A stretch of DNA of 64,000 nt from Rosistilla ulvae (GTDB lineage: Bacteria > Planctomycetota > Planctomycetia > Pirellulales > Pirellulaceae), in contig NZ_CP036261.1 in NCBI RefSeq assembly GCF_007741475.1, positions 1,178,001 through 1,242,000 on the forward strand. Reading direction: 5' to 3'. Position numbers and translations under genes: made by a program. The notes under the pieces are model-generated. The model saw nothing but the letters and a program-made list of their open reading frames with translations, had not been told where the DNA came from and searched no databases. Each line of letters begins with the position of its first letter. The stretch's first letter is position 1. This document shows, piece by piece, positions 43,218-55,103 of this stretch.

Positions 43218-44333
43218 ATGACCAAAACGAAAACCCTCTTGCTGCTGCTGATCGCCAGCCTCATCATCACCTGTTCCCCACGTCCGGCCAACGCGGCTGA
43301 TCGACGTACCGAAAACGTGGTCCTGATTTCGATCGATGGGCTGCGTTGGCAGGATCTCTTTTCCGGAGCCGACGCGCGATTGATGAACCGCGACGACGGC
43401 GGCGTCCGCGAACTCGATCCGCTTCGCCAGCGGTTTGACGCCAGTACGCCCGAAGCGCGTCGCGCTCGCTTGATGCCCTTCTTCTGGAGCGTGATTGCCA
43501 AGCAGGGGCAGGTCTACGGCGACGTCAACGCGGGAAGCGTCGTCCGCGTCACCAACGGTCGCTACTTTTCATATCCCGGATACAGCGAACTGTTGTGTGG
43601 TTTTGGCGACGAGACGATCGATTCGAATGCCAAGCGGCCGAACAAAAACGTCAGCGTTCTCGAGTGGCTCAACGGCAAGCCCGCGTATCGCGATCGCATC
43701 GCCGCGTTTGGTTCTTGGGATGTCTTTCCCTTCATCTTGAACCAGCAACGCAGCGAGATCTATGTCAATGCCGGCTGGCAGGACTTGGATGTCATTGGCA
43801 ACGAAAGGGAACTGGCTCAGTGGAACCTGTTGTCGAACAGTCTGCCTCGCTATTGGAGCAGCGTGCGATACGATGCTTTCACCGCACGGGGCGCGTTGGA
43901 ATACTTGAAAGTCAAACAGCCGCGAGTGCTCTACGTCGCCTTGGGCGAAACCGACGACTGGGCTCACGATGGTCGGTACGATCAATATCTCGACGCTGCG
44001 TTGCGATCGGATCGGGCGATCGAACAACTGTGGAACACGTGCCAGAAGATCGACCAATACCGCGACAAGACGACCTTCATCATAACCACCGATCATGGCC
44101 GCGGCGACGATCGCGTCGGTTGGAAGAGCCACGGGGCGTCGATCCCCGGATCGGAATTCATCTGGATCGCCGTGTTGGGCCCCGATACGCCGCCGTTGTC
44201 GAAACCATCGACCGCGGAGTTGACGCAGGCGCAAGTTGCGGCGACCGTTGCCGCGGCGTTGGGCGAAGATTTTACCACCAGCGACAACCGAATCGCCAAG
44301 CCATTGACCAAGGCGTTTGACGTCTCTCCGTAG
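43218..44333 (+). CDS. Alkaline-phosphatase-superfamily hydrolase, exported
   Basis: A 371-residue protein with a signal peptide (TLLLLLIASLIITCSPRPAN, cut near ANAAD). It has the metal-binding pattern of the alkaline phosphatase/phosphodiesterase superfamily: first aspartate in VVLISIDGLRWQDLFSG, a nucleophile region GRYFSYPGYSELLCG, then TDDWAHDGRYDQYLDAALR with Asp and His ligands, FIITTDHGRGDDR and a final histidine in WKSHGASIPG. The nucleophile is likely the Ser in FSYP, but this is not certain. The substrate is unknown. It lies 54 bases after the DUF1501 gene and may be in the same transcript. Confidence 0.85.
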   Translation: MTKTKTLLLLLIASLIITCSPRPANAADRRTENVVLISIDGLRWQDLFSGADARLMNRDDGGVRELDPLRQRFDASTPEARRARLMPFFWSVIAKQGQVYGDVNAGSVVRVTNGRYFSYPGYSELLCGFGDETIDSNAKRPNKNVSVLEWLNGKPAYRDRIAAFGSWDVFPFILNQQRSEIYVNAGWQDLDVIGNERELAQWNLLSNSLPRYWSSVRYDAFTARGALEYLKVKQPRVLYVALGETDDWAHDGRYDQYLDAALRSDRAIEQLWNTCQKIDQYRDKTTFIITTDHGRGDDRVGWKSHGASIPGSEFIWIAVLGPDTPPLSKPSTAELTQAQVAATVAAALGEDFTTSDNRIAKPLTKAFDVSP

Positions 44334-44366
44334 CCGAGAAGCAAGCGTTGCGACGGTGCGAGCCCA

Positions 44367-44433
44367 AATCAGCCGTCACGCGTTAGCGTCCGGTTCCCTC
44401 GGACAATCGGACGCTAACGCGTGGCGGCTGATT
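44367..44433. repeat. Long inverted repeat (26-bp arms, 15-base loop)
   Basis: The left arm (44367-44392) and right arm (44408-44433) are reverse complements with one mismatch, around the loop GTTCCCTCGGACAAT. Part of the left arm, GTTAGCGTCCGGTT, matches sequences at 29062 and 31385. It sits between the phosphatase-like gene and the sensor kinase gene. It could form a strong RNA or DNA hairpin and may end the upstream transcript. The lack of a T run and the recurrence elsewhere suggest a small interspersed repeat. Confidence 0.85.
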
Positions 44434-44545
44434 TCTCAAATTGGCGCCGGTTCGCCCGGCGCGACGGTGGCGAAATTTGTAACGCCGCCGCTGAATTGGG
44501 TTACGATGGGAGGGGGGAACATCGTGTTGGTAAAGGGGACGATTG

Positions 44546-47767
<3,222 letters not shown>

Positions 47768-47863
47768 TCCTGCTTTACCTTTTGCCAGCCGTCGTACAAA
47801 ATGGCGGCTTAACGGAATCAAGGATCACGCGTCGATCGCGTTGTTCAACACAGCGGAGCGACA

Positions 47864-49123
47864 GTGAACAAGCCCGGGCAACGGCGACAAGCCGCTATCT
47901 CTTTCATCCTGATCACCCTGTTCATCGATATCTTGGGGATCGGGATCATCATTCCCGTGCTGCCCGAATTGGTGAAAAGCTTCGTCGAGGGGAGCACCGC
48001 CAACGCTAGCTGGTATGTCGGTGTGATCGGTTCGGTCTACGCGTTGATGCAGTTCATCTTCGCCCCAATCGTCGGAGCACTGTCGGATCGCTTCGGTCGC
48101 CGACCGGTGATCCTTTGTTCGCTGTTTGGCCTCGGCGTCGACTTCATCGTCCAGGGCTTGGCGACCAATATCGGTTGGTTGTTTGCCGGACGGATCTTTG
48201 CCGGCGTGATGGGAGCCAGCATCTCGACCGCCAACGCTTATATCGCCGATGTTTCGACAGCCGATACGCGGGCGCGTAACTTCGGCTTGGTCGGAGTCGC
48301 TTTTGGAATGGGCTTTATCATCGGACCAGCGCTTGGCGGTTTGCTGGGTGCTTTCGATTTGCGGTTACCATTTTTTGTCGCCGCAGGGCTGGCGCTGGTG
48401 AACTGGTTGTACGGCTATTTCATTTTGCCCGAATCGCTGCCGCCAGAGCGTCGCAGCAGTTTCACGCTCGCCAAAGCCAATCCGCTGGGGTCGCTGCAAC
48501 GCCTGCGTCAGTATCCGATCGTCGCGGGGTTAGCCGTTGCGATCGTCTGCACCTCGCTGGCCCAACGCGGCTTGGAAAACGTCTGGGTTCTGTACACCGG
48601 ATATCGATTCGATTGGAATCAACAGACCAATGGACTCGCCTTGGGGCTGGTCGGATTGATGGCGATGTTGGTGCAGGGAGGACTGGTGCGGCCGACGATC
48701 AAGCGGTTTGGTGAACGTCGCACCGTTCTGATCGGCGTGACGATCTCCTTCATCGCATTTCTCGGATACGGATCGGCGACGCAGGGCTGGATGATTCCCT
48801 GCATCATCATCTTCGGCGGCTTTGGCGGAGTCAGCGGGCCGGCGATGCAGAGTCTTGTCGCCGGGGCGATCGACCCGTCGGAGCAAGGGAAGGTGCAGGG
48901 AGCGCTGACGTCGTTGATCAGTCTGACCAACGTGATCGCACCGACGTTTTTCACCGCCGGATTGTTCAGCTACTTCATCTCCGACGATGCCCCGATCCAC
49001 TTACCGGGGATTCCTTTCTACGTCGGTGCGGCGCTGATCTTTACAGCGCTGTTGATCATCCGCCGCGTCTTTCGGCGGATTCCAGAGACCGAACAAGTCG
49101 AAGCGGGCAGCTTGGCGACTTGA
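47864..49123 (+). CDS. MFS transporter, TetA/Tet(C)-like drug exporter type
   Basis: A 419-residue major facilitator with 12 predicted helices. The start is a GTG with GGAG 5 bases before it. The signature between helices 2 and 3 is GALSDRFGRRPVILCS. Motif C-like residues, typical of antiporters, appear in helix 5 (GVAFGMGFIIGPALGGLLGA). The N-terminal ILITLFIDILGIGIIIPVLP is characteristic of the TetA branch. This branch includes drug/proton antiporters, but many environmental members have other substrates, so tetracycline export is not implied. It stands alone, 97 bases after the sensor kinase. Confidence 0.9.
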   Translation: MNKPGQRRQAAISFILITLFIDILGIGIIIPVLPELVKSFVEGSTANASWYVGVIGSVYALMQFIFAPIVGALSDRFGRRPVILCSLFGLGVDFIVQGLATNIGWLFAGRIFAGVMGASISTANAYIADVSTADTRARNFGLVGVAFGMGFIIGPALGGLLGAFDLRLPFFVAAGLALVNWLYGYFILPESLPPERRSSFTLAKANPLGSLQRLRQYPIVAGLAVAIVCTSLAQRGLENVWVLYTGYRFDWNQQTNGLALGLVGLMAMLVQGGLVRPTIKRFGERRTVLIGVTISFIAFLGYGSATQGWMIPCIIIFGGFGGVSGPAMQSLVAGAIDPSEQGKVQGALTSLISLTNVIAPTFFTAGLFSYFISDDAPIHLPGIPFYVGAALIFTALLIIRRVFRRIPETEQVEAGSLAT

Positions 49124-49146
49124 TCTTCGCGGTTTCAGTCGTTTGT

Positions 49147-49169
49147 CGTCGGGCAATTTCTGCCCGACG
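49147..49169. terminator. Perfect hairpin between convergent genes
   Basis: A 9-base-pair stem (CGTCGGGCA with TGCCCGACG, loop ATTTC) sits 23 bases after the MFS stop codon and 3 bases from the stop of the minus-strand DUF1844 gene. It is symmetric and could serve both directions. There is no T run on either side, so it may protect 3' ends rather than terminate. Confidence 0.55.
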
Positions 49170-49172
49170 CGA

Positions 49173-49604
49173 TTACATCGATACGAACAACATCCGCAAC
49201 TGGTGCAGCGTCTGCGTTAAGTTGTCGTGTTCCTGACCGGTCAGGTTTCGCTTGGTCTTTTCTTGCAGCATCGCCAGCGTGTCGATGTAGTGCTTGGCGA
49301 TCGCTTTGTTTGGTTCGCTTTCACCCGTCATCGGGTTGGGAACCTTGCCCAGCGAGATCAAGGCTTGAGAGCCGAGCATCGCCACCAGCATCTCAAACGA
49401 TGCGGGAGGTGGTTCGATATCGCCAGCGGGCTGCGAATCGTCCGCCGCTTGAGACTCTTCAGTCGCCGCGGGCGTTGCGTCATCCGGAGTGCTCTCGGCA
49501 GCTGCTTGCTTCTCCGCCAGAGCTTCCTTTTCCTTTTGAACCTGCGTTTTCCAATCGTCGTCGATGATCAGCTTGGGTTCTTTTTCTTCGTTTTCTTCGC
49601 TCAT
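49173..49604 (-). CDS. DUF1844 family protein
   Basis: A 143-residue protein. The N-terminal half is a low-complexity acidic segment rich in Ala, Glu and Gln (EALAEKQAAAESTPDDATPA). The C-terminal half carries the DUF1844 pattern: FEMLVAMLGSQALISLGKVP, then KAIAKHYIDTLAMLQEKTKR and LTQTLHQLRMLFVSM. The function of DUF1844 is unknown. It is 30 bases downstream of the CTP synthase gene on the same strand, so the two are probably co-transcribed. Confidence 0.92.
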   Translation of the reverse strand: MSEENEEKEPKLIIDDDWKTQVQKEKEALAEKQAAAESTPDDATPAATEESQAADDSQPAGDIEPPPASFEMLVAMLGSQALISLGKVPNPMTGESEPNKAIAKHYIDTLAMLQEKTKRNLTGQEHDNLTQTLHQLRMLFVSM

Positions 49605-49634
49605 GATTTTTGCAAAGTTGTAAGGGATAAAAAA

Positions 49635-51296
49635 CTAGCTGGAGGCCGAATCGGGAGCCGGCTGTGAAGCGGCCCGATCGTGTTCGGTCTTGTTGATTCG
49701 GCGTTGGATCGCGGCTTCGATGAAGCCCGAGAACAATGGATGAGCCGACAGCGGCTTGCTCTTGAATTCCGGATGGAACTGAACCGCGACGAACCAAGGA
49801 TGCTCGGCGATCTCGATGATCTCGACCAGTTCGTGGTCGGGGCTCGTCCCGGCGATCCGCATCCCGTTGGCTTCGAATTGGCTGCGATAGCTGTTGTTGA
49901 ACTCGTACCGGTGGCGGTGGCGTTCGACCACTTCGTCGGTGCCGTAACACGCCGCCGATTTGCTGTGTCGGTCGAGCTTCGCTTGTTGAGCTCCCAACCG
50001 CATCGTGCCGCCCATCTGCGTGATGTTGCGTTGTTCATCCAACAAGCAGATCACTGGGGTTTGCGTATCGCGGTCGAACTCCGTCGAATGGGCGTCGGTC
50101 AATCCGATCACGTTGCGACCAAATTCGATCGCGGCACATTGCATGCCCAGACAGATTCCGAAAAACGGAATGTTCCGCTCGCGAGCGAACTGAATCGCCT
50201 GCACTTTGCCTTCGATGCCTCGCTCGCCAAAACCGCCGGGGACCAAGATGCCGTGATATCCCGACAGCATCCGTTCGACTCCTTCGCGTTCGATATCGGC
50301 GCTTTGCACGCGGCCGATCCGCAGTTGAGCCTTGTTGGCGATTCCCGCGTGATCCAACGATTCGTAGATCGATTTGTAGGCGTCTTTGTGTTCGGCGTAT
50401 TTGCCGACGACGGCGATGCTGATCTCATGCTGCGGATTCCGCATCGAGTGCAGCATCTCCGACCAACCGGTGATGTCTAGCGATTTAGCGTTCAGCCCCA
50501 GTCGCTTGATGATCAAGCTGTCCAGTTTGTTCTCGACCAGACTCAGCGGGACCTCATAGATCGAGAAGTCCTTGTCCTTCTCTTCGATCACCGCTTCCAA
50601 GGGGACGTTGCAGAACAGAGCGATCTTTTCGCGATCCTCGCGCGTCACGCTGTGTTCGGTGCGGCAGATCAGGATGTCCGGTTGGATACCGATCTCACGC
50701 AATTGGCCAACGCTGTGCTGCGTCGGTTTTGTTTTCAGTTCGCCCGCGGCCTTCAGGTAGGGGATCAGCGTCAGGTGAATGTACAGGCAGTTTTCCTTGC
50801 CGACATCCAGCGAAAACTGGCGGATCGCTTCCAGGAAGGGCAAGCCTTCGATATCGCCAACCGTGCCACCGATCTCGGTGATCACGACGTCGACGTCGTC
50901 GTCGTCGCCCAGCTTTTGCACGACCGATTTGATCTCGTCGGTGATGTGCGGGATCACCTGGACCGTTTTGCCCAGGAATCGCCCCTGGCGTTCCTTTTCG
51001 ATCACCGACAGATAGATCTGACCGGTGGTGTAATTCGAATCGCGGGAAAGCGGGCCGTTGGTGAAGCGTTCGTAGTGCCCCAGATCCAGGTCGGTCTCGC
51101 TGCCGTCGTCCAGGACGTAGACCTCGCCGTGCTGGTAGGGGCTCATCGTCCCCGGATCGACGTTGATGTACGGGTCCAGCTTCTGCATGCGGACGCGCAG
51201 TCCACGTTGTTCCAACAGCATGCCAATCGATGCGCTGGTCAAGCCTTTGCCAAGGGAACTTACCACGCCGCCGGTTACGAAAATGTGCTTTGTCAT
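49635..51296 (-). CDS. pyrG: CTP synthase
   Basis: This enzyme makes CTP from UTP using ATP and glutamine-derived ammonia. The 553-residue length is normal. The synthetase domain starts with [20 protein letters not shown] and has [20 protein letters not shown] and the [20 protein letters not shown] motif. The glutamine amidotransferase domain has the oxyanion glycines ([20 protein letters not shown]), the nucleophile cysteine ([16 protein letters not shown]) and the His-Glu end ([10 protein letters not shown]). All catalytic residues I can check are present. The protein should be cytoplasmic. No clear Shine-Dalgarno precedes the ATG, which is common here. Confidence 0.98.
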   Translation of the reverse strand: MTKHIFVTGGVVSSLGKGLTSASIGMLLEQRGLRVRMQKLDPYINVDPGTMSPYQHGEVYVLDDGSETDLDLGHYERFTNGPLSRDSNYTTGQIYLSVIEKERQGRFLGKTVQVIPHITDEIKSVVQKLGDDDDVDVVITEIGGTVGDIEGLPFLEAIRQFSLDVGKENCLYIHLTLIPYLKAAGELKTKPTQHSVGQLREIGIQPDILICRTEHSVTREDREKIALFCNVPLEAVIEEKDKDFSIYEVPLSLVENKLDSLIIKRLGLNAKSLDITGWSEMLHSMRNPQHEISIAVVGKYAEHKDAYKSIYESLDHAGIANKAQLRIGRVQSADIEREGVERMLSGYHGILVPGGFGERGIEGKVQAIQFARERNIPFFGICLGMQCAAIEFGRNVIGLTDAHSTEFDRDTQTPVICLLDEQRNITQMGGTMRLGAQQAKLDRHSKSAACYGTDEVVERHRHRYEFNNSYRSQFEANGMRIAGTSPDHELVEIIEIAEHPWFVAVQFHPEFKSKPLSAHPLFSGFIEAAIQRRINKTEHDRAASQPAPDSASS

Positions 51297-51480
51297 GGGA
51301 AAATATCTTAGCCTGTTGCCCCCGGTCGCGTGAAGGGACCGAAGCCAAAGTCTTGAGTTTGGCGGGCGGCCCGGTTAAAGTCCCAGAAGCCCCGATGCGC
51401 GATCCGATGCCAGTGATGCGTGTCTTGGGGGGCTGTGTTTGTTTTTAGTTCCTGTCGAACCCACGTCTTGAGAACCTTTC

Positions 51481-53028
51481 ATGCGTTGTCTCGTTGTATC
51501 GGTCGTCCTGTTCATCAGTTGCCTAGGTGTTGGCGGCGACGCGACGGAGGGCAAGGCGCAAGCCGCAGAACCATCGCGGCCCAACATCGTCTACATCTTG
51601 GCCGACGATATGGGGATCGGAGACGTTCAGGCGTTTAACCCCGAAGGCAAGATCGCCACGCCGGCGATGAACAGGTTGGCTGCCGAGGGGATGCGTTTTA
51701 ACGACGCTCATTCCGGTTCGGCCGTCTGTTCGCCGACGCGTTACGGAATTCTGACCGGCCGCTACAGCTGGCGGACGCGGTTGCAATCGGGAGTCACCTG
51801 GGGCTATTCGCTGCCGTTGATCGATTCCCAGCGAATGACCGTCGCGTCGATGCTGAAGTCGCAGGGCTACAACACCGCCTGCATCGGCAAGTGGCATCTC
51901 GGCTTGGAGTGGGGGCTGAAAGATCCTTCGAAGAAGCCGAGCGATGATCCGAGGGAGCCTTGGGACAACATCGACTTTGCCAAACCGATCACCTCCGGCC
52001 CGCTGCAGCTTGGGTTCGACACCTTCTTCGGCATCTCGGCTTCGCTGGACATGCATCCTTATGTCTACATCGAAGACGATCATTTGACCGACATCCCGAC
52101 CAAAGAAGTGGCTGCGTCGGGCGGGAAGAAGTTTTGGCGCAAGGGGCCCGTCGGCGATGACTTCCAACACATCGGCGTCTTGGATCGCTTGACCTCCCGC
52201 GCCGTCGACTACATCGAGACACAATCCGCCGACAAACCGTTTTTCCTCTATTTCCCATTGCCTGCGCCCCACACGCCGATCATTCCGACCGAAGCGTTTC
52301 AGAACAAGAGCGGCCTCAACGAGTGGGGTGATTTTGTGATGCAAGTCGATTCGGTTGTCGGTTCGGTGATGCAGGCGATCGAAAAACAGGGGCTCACCGA
52401 CAACACGTTGATCATCGTTACGAGCGACAACGGCGCGACACCGAAAGCTGATTTTGCGGAGCTGAAGGCCAAGGGGCACAATCCGAGTTCGGTCTACCGC
52501 GGCAACAAAGCCGACGCGTTTGAAGGCGGCCACCGCGTGGCGTTCATCGCTCGCTGGCCCGCCGTGATCGCCGCCGGAACCGCTTCGGACGCAACGATTT
52601 GCCACACCGACCTGCTGGCGACGGCGGCGGAAGCGACCGGCGCGGAACTGCCCGCCGACGCGGCTGTCGATTCGGTCAGCATGTTGCCGTTGATGAAAGA
52701 TGCCGACACGCCGACGGTTCGCGAAGCGACGGTCCATCATTCGGTCAACGGTTCGTTTGCGATTCGTAAGGGCTCGTGGAAGCTGATGTTCTGCCCCGGA
52801 TCGGGCGGATGGAGCACGCCGCGTCCGCCTGCAGCGAGAAAGCAAAAGCTGCCGCCGCTGCAGTTGTTCGATCTGGCGACCGACATCGGCGAAACCAAAA
52901 ACGTTGCCGACAGCCACCCCGAGGTCGTTCAAGAATTGAGCCAGTTGATGGCTCAATATATCGAGCGTGGTCGCAGCACGCCGGGTGCTGATCAAGAGAA
53001 CGAAGTCGAAATCCGGTTGATGAAATAA
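51481..53028 (+). CDS. Exported sulfatase (arylsulfatase type), first of a tandem pair
   Basis: A 515-residue sulfatase with a signal peptide (MRCLVVSVVLFISCLGVGGD, cut near KAQAAE). The N-terminal metal ligands are in NIVYILADDMGIGDVQAFNP. The formylglycine motif is SAVCSPTRYGILTGRY with C83 as the residue to be oxidised. Later ligands are in LIIVTSDNGATPKADF and GNKADAFEGGHRVAFIARWP. It should remove sulfate esters from polysaccharides outside the cytoplasm. Planctomycetes have many such enzymes. A second sulfatase follows 70 bases later. Confidence 0.96.
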   Translation: MRCLVVSVVLFISCLGVGGDATEGKAQAAEPSRPNIVYILADDMGIGDVQAFNPEGKIATPAMNRLAAEGMRFNDAHSGSAVCSPTRYGILTGRYSWRTRLQSGVTWGYSLPLIDSQRMTVASMLKSQGYNTACIGKWHLGLEWGLKDPSKKPSDDPREPWDNIDFAKPITSGPLQLGFDTFFGISASLDMHPYVYIEDDHLTDIPTKEVAASGGKKFWRKGPVGDDFQHIGVLDRLTSRAVDYIETQSADKPFFLYFPLPAPHTPIIPTEAFQNKSGLNEWGDFVMQVDSVVGSVMQAIEKQGLTDNTLIIVTSDNGATPKADFAELKAKGHNPSSVYRGNKADAFEGGHRVAFIARWPAVIAAGTASDATICHTDLLATAAEATGAELPADAAVDSVSMLPLMKDADTPTVREATVHHSVNGSFAIRKGSWKLMFCPGSGGWSTPRPPAARKQKLPPLQLFDLATDIGETKNVADSHPEVVQELSQLMAQYIERGRSTPGADQENEVEIRLMK

Positions 53029-53098
53029 CCTACTCGGCTGCAACTGAAATCGAGTCAACGCCCTCCCCTTCCACAACACCAAACCCCATAGACTCTCG

Positions 53099-54586
53099 AT
53101 GACCATAGCTCGTGCGCTTCGTTGCCTGATGTTTGCGATAGCCGTTTGTTTCACGTCGGCTGCGTTTGCTGCGGATAAGCCCAACGTGATCCTGATCTTC
53201 ATCGATGACATGGGCTGGGGCGATATCGGTTGTTACGGCAACGATTTCGTCGACACGCCGCGGATCGATCAGCTGGCCGCCGAAGGGATGCGGTTCACCG
53301 ATTTTTATGCCGCGGGAGCTGTCTGTTCGCCGACGCGATGTGCGCTCCAATCGGGACAGAATCAAGCTCGGATCGGGATCACCGCTCACATCCCCGGCCA
53401 CTGGCGTCCGTTTGAACGGGTGATCACGCCGCAGACGACGATGGCCTTGCCGTTGGATACGGTCACGGTGGGCGAATCGATGCAGCAGGCGGGATATAAG
53501 ACCGGATATATCGGCAAGTGGCACCTGGGAGATTCGCCCGGCTTCCTCCCCGATCGCCAAGGCTATGAATATTCGGCGGTCATCAACGGGCCGCATCTGC
53601 CGGGCAAGTTTCGTGTCGCCGGACGCAAGGACATCAAACCGAAGCCGGGGCAATACCGGACCGACTTCGAAGCCGATCTGTGTGTCGACTTCATCGAACA
53701 GAACAAATCGAAACCCTTCTTTTTGATGCTCTCTCCGTTTGCGGTTCACATCCCGCTTGGAGCGATGTCCGAAAAGGTGCAGAAGTATCAAGACAAAGCA
53801 AAAGCGACGGGGCGCGAGCTGCCCAATCCGATCTACGCCGCGATGATCGAGCATTGCGATGACATGGTCGGCCGGATCGTCGACGCGGTCGAGGCTCAAG
53901 GGCTGACCGAAAAGACGATGATCGTCTTTACCTCCGACAACGGCGGGTTGTACCGACGCTACGATTACCGCCCTGCCGCCGATGACAACGTCAGTTCGCT
54001 GGCACCGCTGAAAGGCGAAAAGGGATCGTTGCACGAGGGAGGTGTCCGCGTGCCGTTGATCGTCAAGTATCCAGCCAAGGTTGCCGCCGGTGGCGTCTGT
54101 GCCGAACCGACGATCAGCTACGATTTCTATCCGACGTTTGTCGAACTCGCCAGCGGCAGCTTGCCGGCGAATCAGACGATCGATGGCGTCTCGTTGCTGC
54201 CATTGTTGGAGAAGCCCGATGCGACGCTACCCCGTTCCGCGTTGCATTGGCACTATCCGCACTACCACCACGATCGACCTGCCAGCAGTATCCGCGAGCG
54301 CGAATGGAAATTGATCGAATATCTCGATGGAACCGGCGATGTCGAGCTTTATCACATTGCGTCGGACATCGGCGAAAGCAAGAACCTTGTCGAAGAGAAA
54401 GCCGGCCGCGCGGCCGATCTGCGTCGCAAGTTGGCGACCTGGCGACATGAGGTCTCGGCACGGATGCCAATCCCAAATCCCAACTACGATCCGCAGCGAG
54501 CTGATCAGTGGTGGAATTTGCGATCGGGAAAACCTGTCGACAGCGACAGCCGAAAACGCTTTCCGCCGACCGAAAAAGATCTGTAG
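53099..54586 (+). CDS. Exported sulfatase, second of a tandem pair
   Basis: A 495-residue sulfatase with a signal peptide (ending TSAAFAADKPN). Metal ligands are in VILIFIDDMGWGDIGCYGN. The formylglycine motif is GAVCSPTRCALQSGQN with C76. TGYIGKWHLGDSPGFLPDRQ carries the conserved Lys and His, and MIVFTSDNGGLYRRYD the second metal site. A basic block KGEKGSLHEGGVRVPLIVKY is typical. It shares the fold but not close sequence with the first sulfatase, so the pair is probably not a recent duplication. A sulfatase-modifying enzyme is not in the window. Confidence 0.96.
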   Translation: MTIARALRCLMFAIAVCFTSAAFAADKPNVILIFIDDMGWGDIGCYGNDFVDTPRIDQLAAEGMRFTDFYAAGAVCSPTRCALQSGQNQARIGITAHIPGHWRPFERVITPQTTMALPLDTVTVGESMQQAGYKTGYIGKWHLGDSPGFLPDRQGYEYSAVINGPHLPGKFRVAGRKDIKPKPGQYRTDFEADLCVDFIEQNKSKPFFLMLSPFAVHIPLGAMSEKVQKYQDKAKATGRELPNPIYAAMIEHCDDMVGRIVDAVEAQGLTEKTMIVFTSDNGGLYRRYDYRPAADDNVSSLAPLKGEKGSLHEGGVRVPLIVKYPAKVAAGGVCAEPTISYDFYPTFVELASGSLPANQTIDGVSLLPLLEKPDATLPRSALHWHYPHYHHDRPASSIREREWKLIEYLDGTGDVELYHIASDIGESKNLVEEKAGRAADLRRKLATWRHEVSARMPIPNPNYDPQRADQWWNLRSGKPVDSDSRKRFPPTEKDL

Positions 54587-54690
54587 GTTGAGCGGATTGG
54601 GGCGCGATCAATCGAGCGAGGGGATCGTGTTCTCGCGCGTCCCGTGGTCATGCGTGGAGAACGTCTGGGCCTATCGATCCGACGGGTAGG

Positions 54691-55043
54691 CCCTCCCCGG
54701 AAAACGTCGCTAAACGCTCGTTTCCCGACCCTCACCAGCTTCGCTGGGCGAGTGAAGTCGTGTCGCTTCACCGTTCCTCAAACTCAGTTTGAAAGGGGAG
54801 CTTCGCTGGGCGAGTGAAATCGTAGCGTTTCACCCTCCCTCAAACGCAGTTTGGAAGGGGAGGGTCGAACGAGCGAAGCGAAGTTCGGGGAGGGGCGTCG
54901 CGCGGCGTTCGCTCCTGTCCGATGTGTTGTTAGACCCTCCCCGGAAAACGTCGCTAAACGCTCGTTTTCCGACCCTCCCAGCTTCGCTGGGCGAGTGAAG
55001 TCGTAGCGCTTCACCCTTCCCCCAAACGCAGTTTGGAAGGGGA
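54691..55043. repeat. Cluster of palindromic repeats
   Basis: Two nearly complete copies (54691-54800 and 54935-55043) begin with CCCTCCCCGGAAAACGTCGC and end with a hairpin of the form CCAAAC-GCA-GTTTGG followed by AAGGGG. A partial copy lies at 54800-54861. Each also contains AGCTTCGCTGGGCGAGTGAA and the self-complementary GTGAAGTCGTAGCGCTTCAC. The 73 bases between the partial copy and the last copy include an inverted match to the repeat start. No gene lies here between the sulfatase and purD. Confidence 0.85.
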
Positions 55044-55103
55044 ACACCGACGCCAGCGGATGCCGTGTCTCGTTGGAAGCCTTTGCGAAAGCGGCGATGC
55101 AAA

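Noticed and set aside
44367-44433. Inverted repeat considered as the end of an insertion sequence
   Set aside because: The two arms are only 15 bases apart with no transposase gene between or beside them, so it is a hairpin repeat rather than the ends of an element.
47864-49123. Calling the MFS protein a tetracycline resistance gene
   Set aside because: It shares the TetA-branch signatures, but many environmental members transport other compounds and there is no TetR-type regulator beside it.
49173-51296. DUF1844 gene as a functional partner of CTP synthase
   Set aside because: The genes are adjacent and probably co-transcribed, but nothing in the DUF1844 sequence points to nucleotide metabolism, so no functional link is claimed.
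51523-53211. A 562-codon open frame on the minus strand, longer than the sulfatase gene opposite it
   Set aside because: It is antisense to a clear sulfatase with all catalytic motifs. Its translation is rich in Arg, His and Asp without any recognisable domain, as expected from the complement of high-GC coding sequence.
54691-55043. Repeat cluster considered as a CRISPR array
   Set aside because: The units are about 110 bases, irregular, partly truncated and palindromic. There are no evenly spaced unique spacers and no cas genes.
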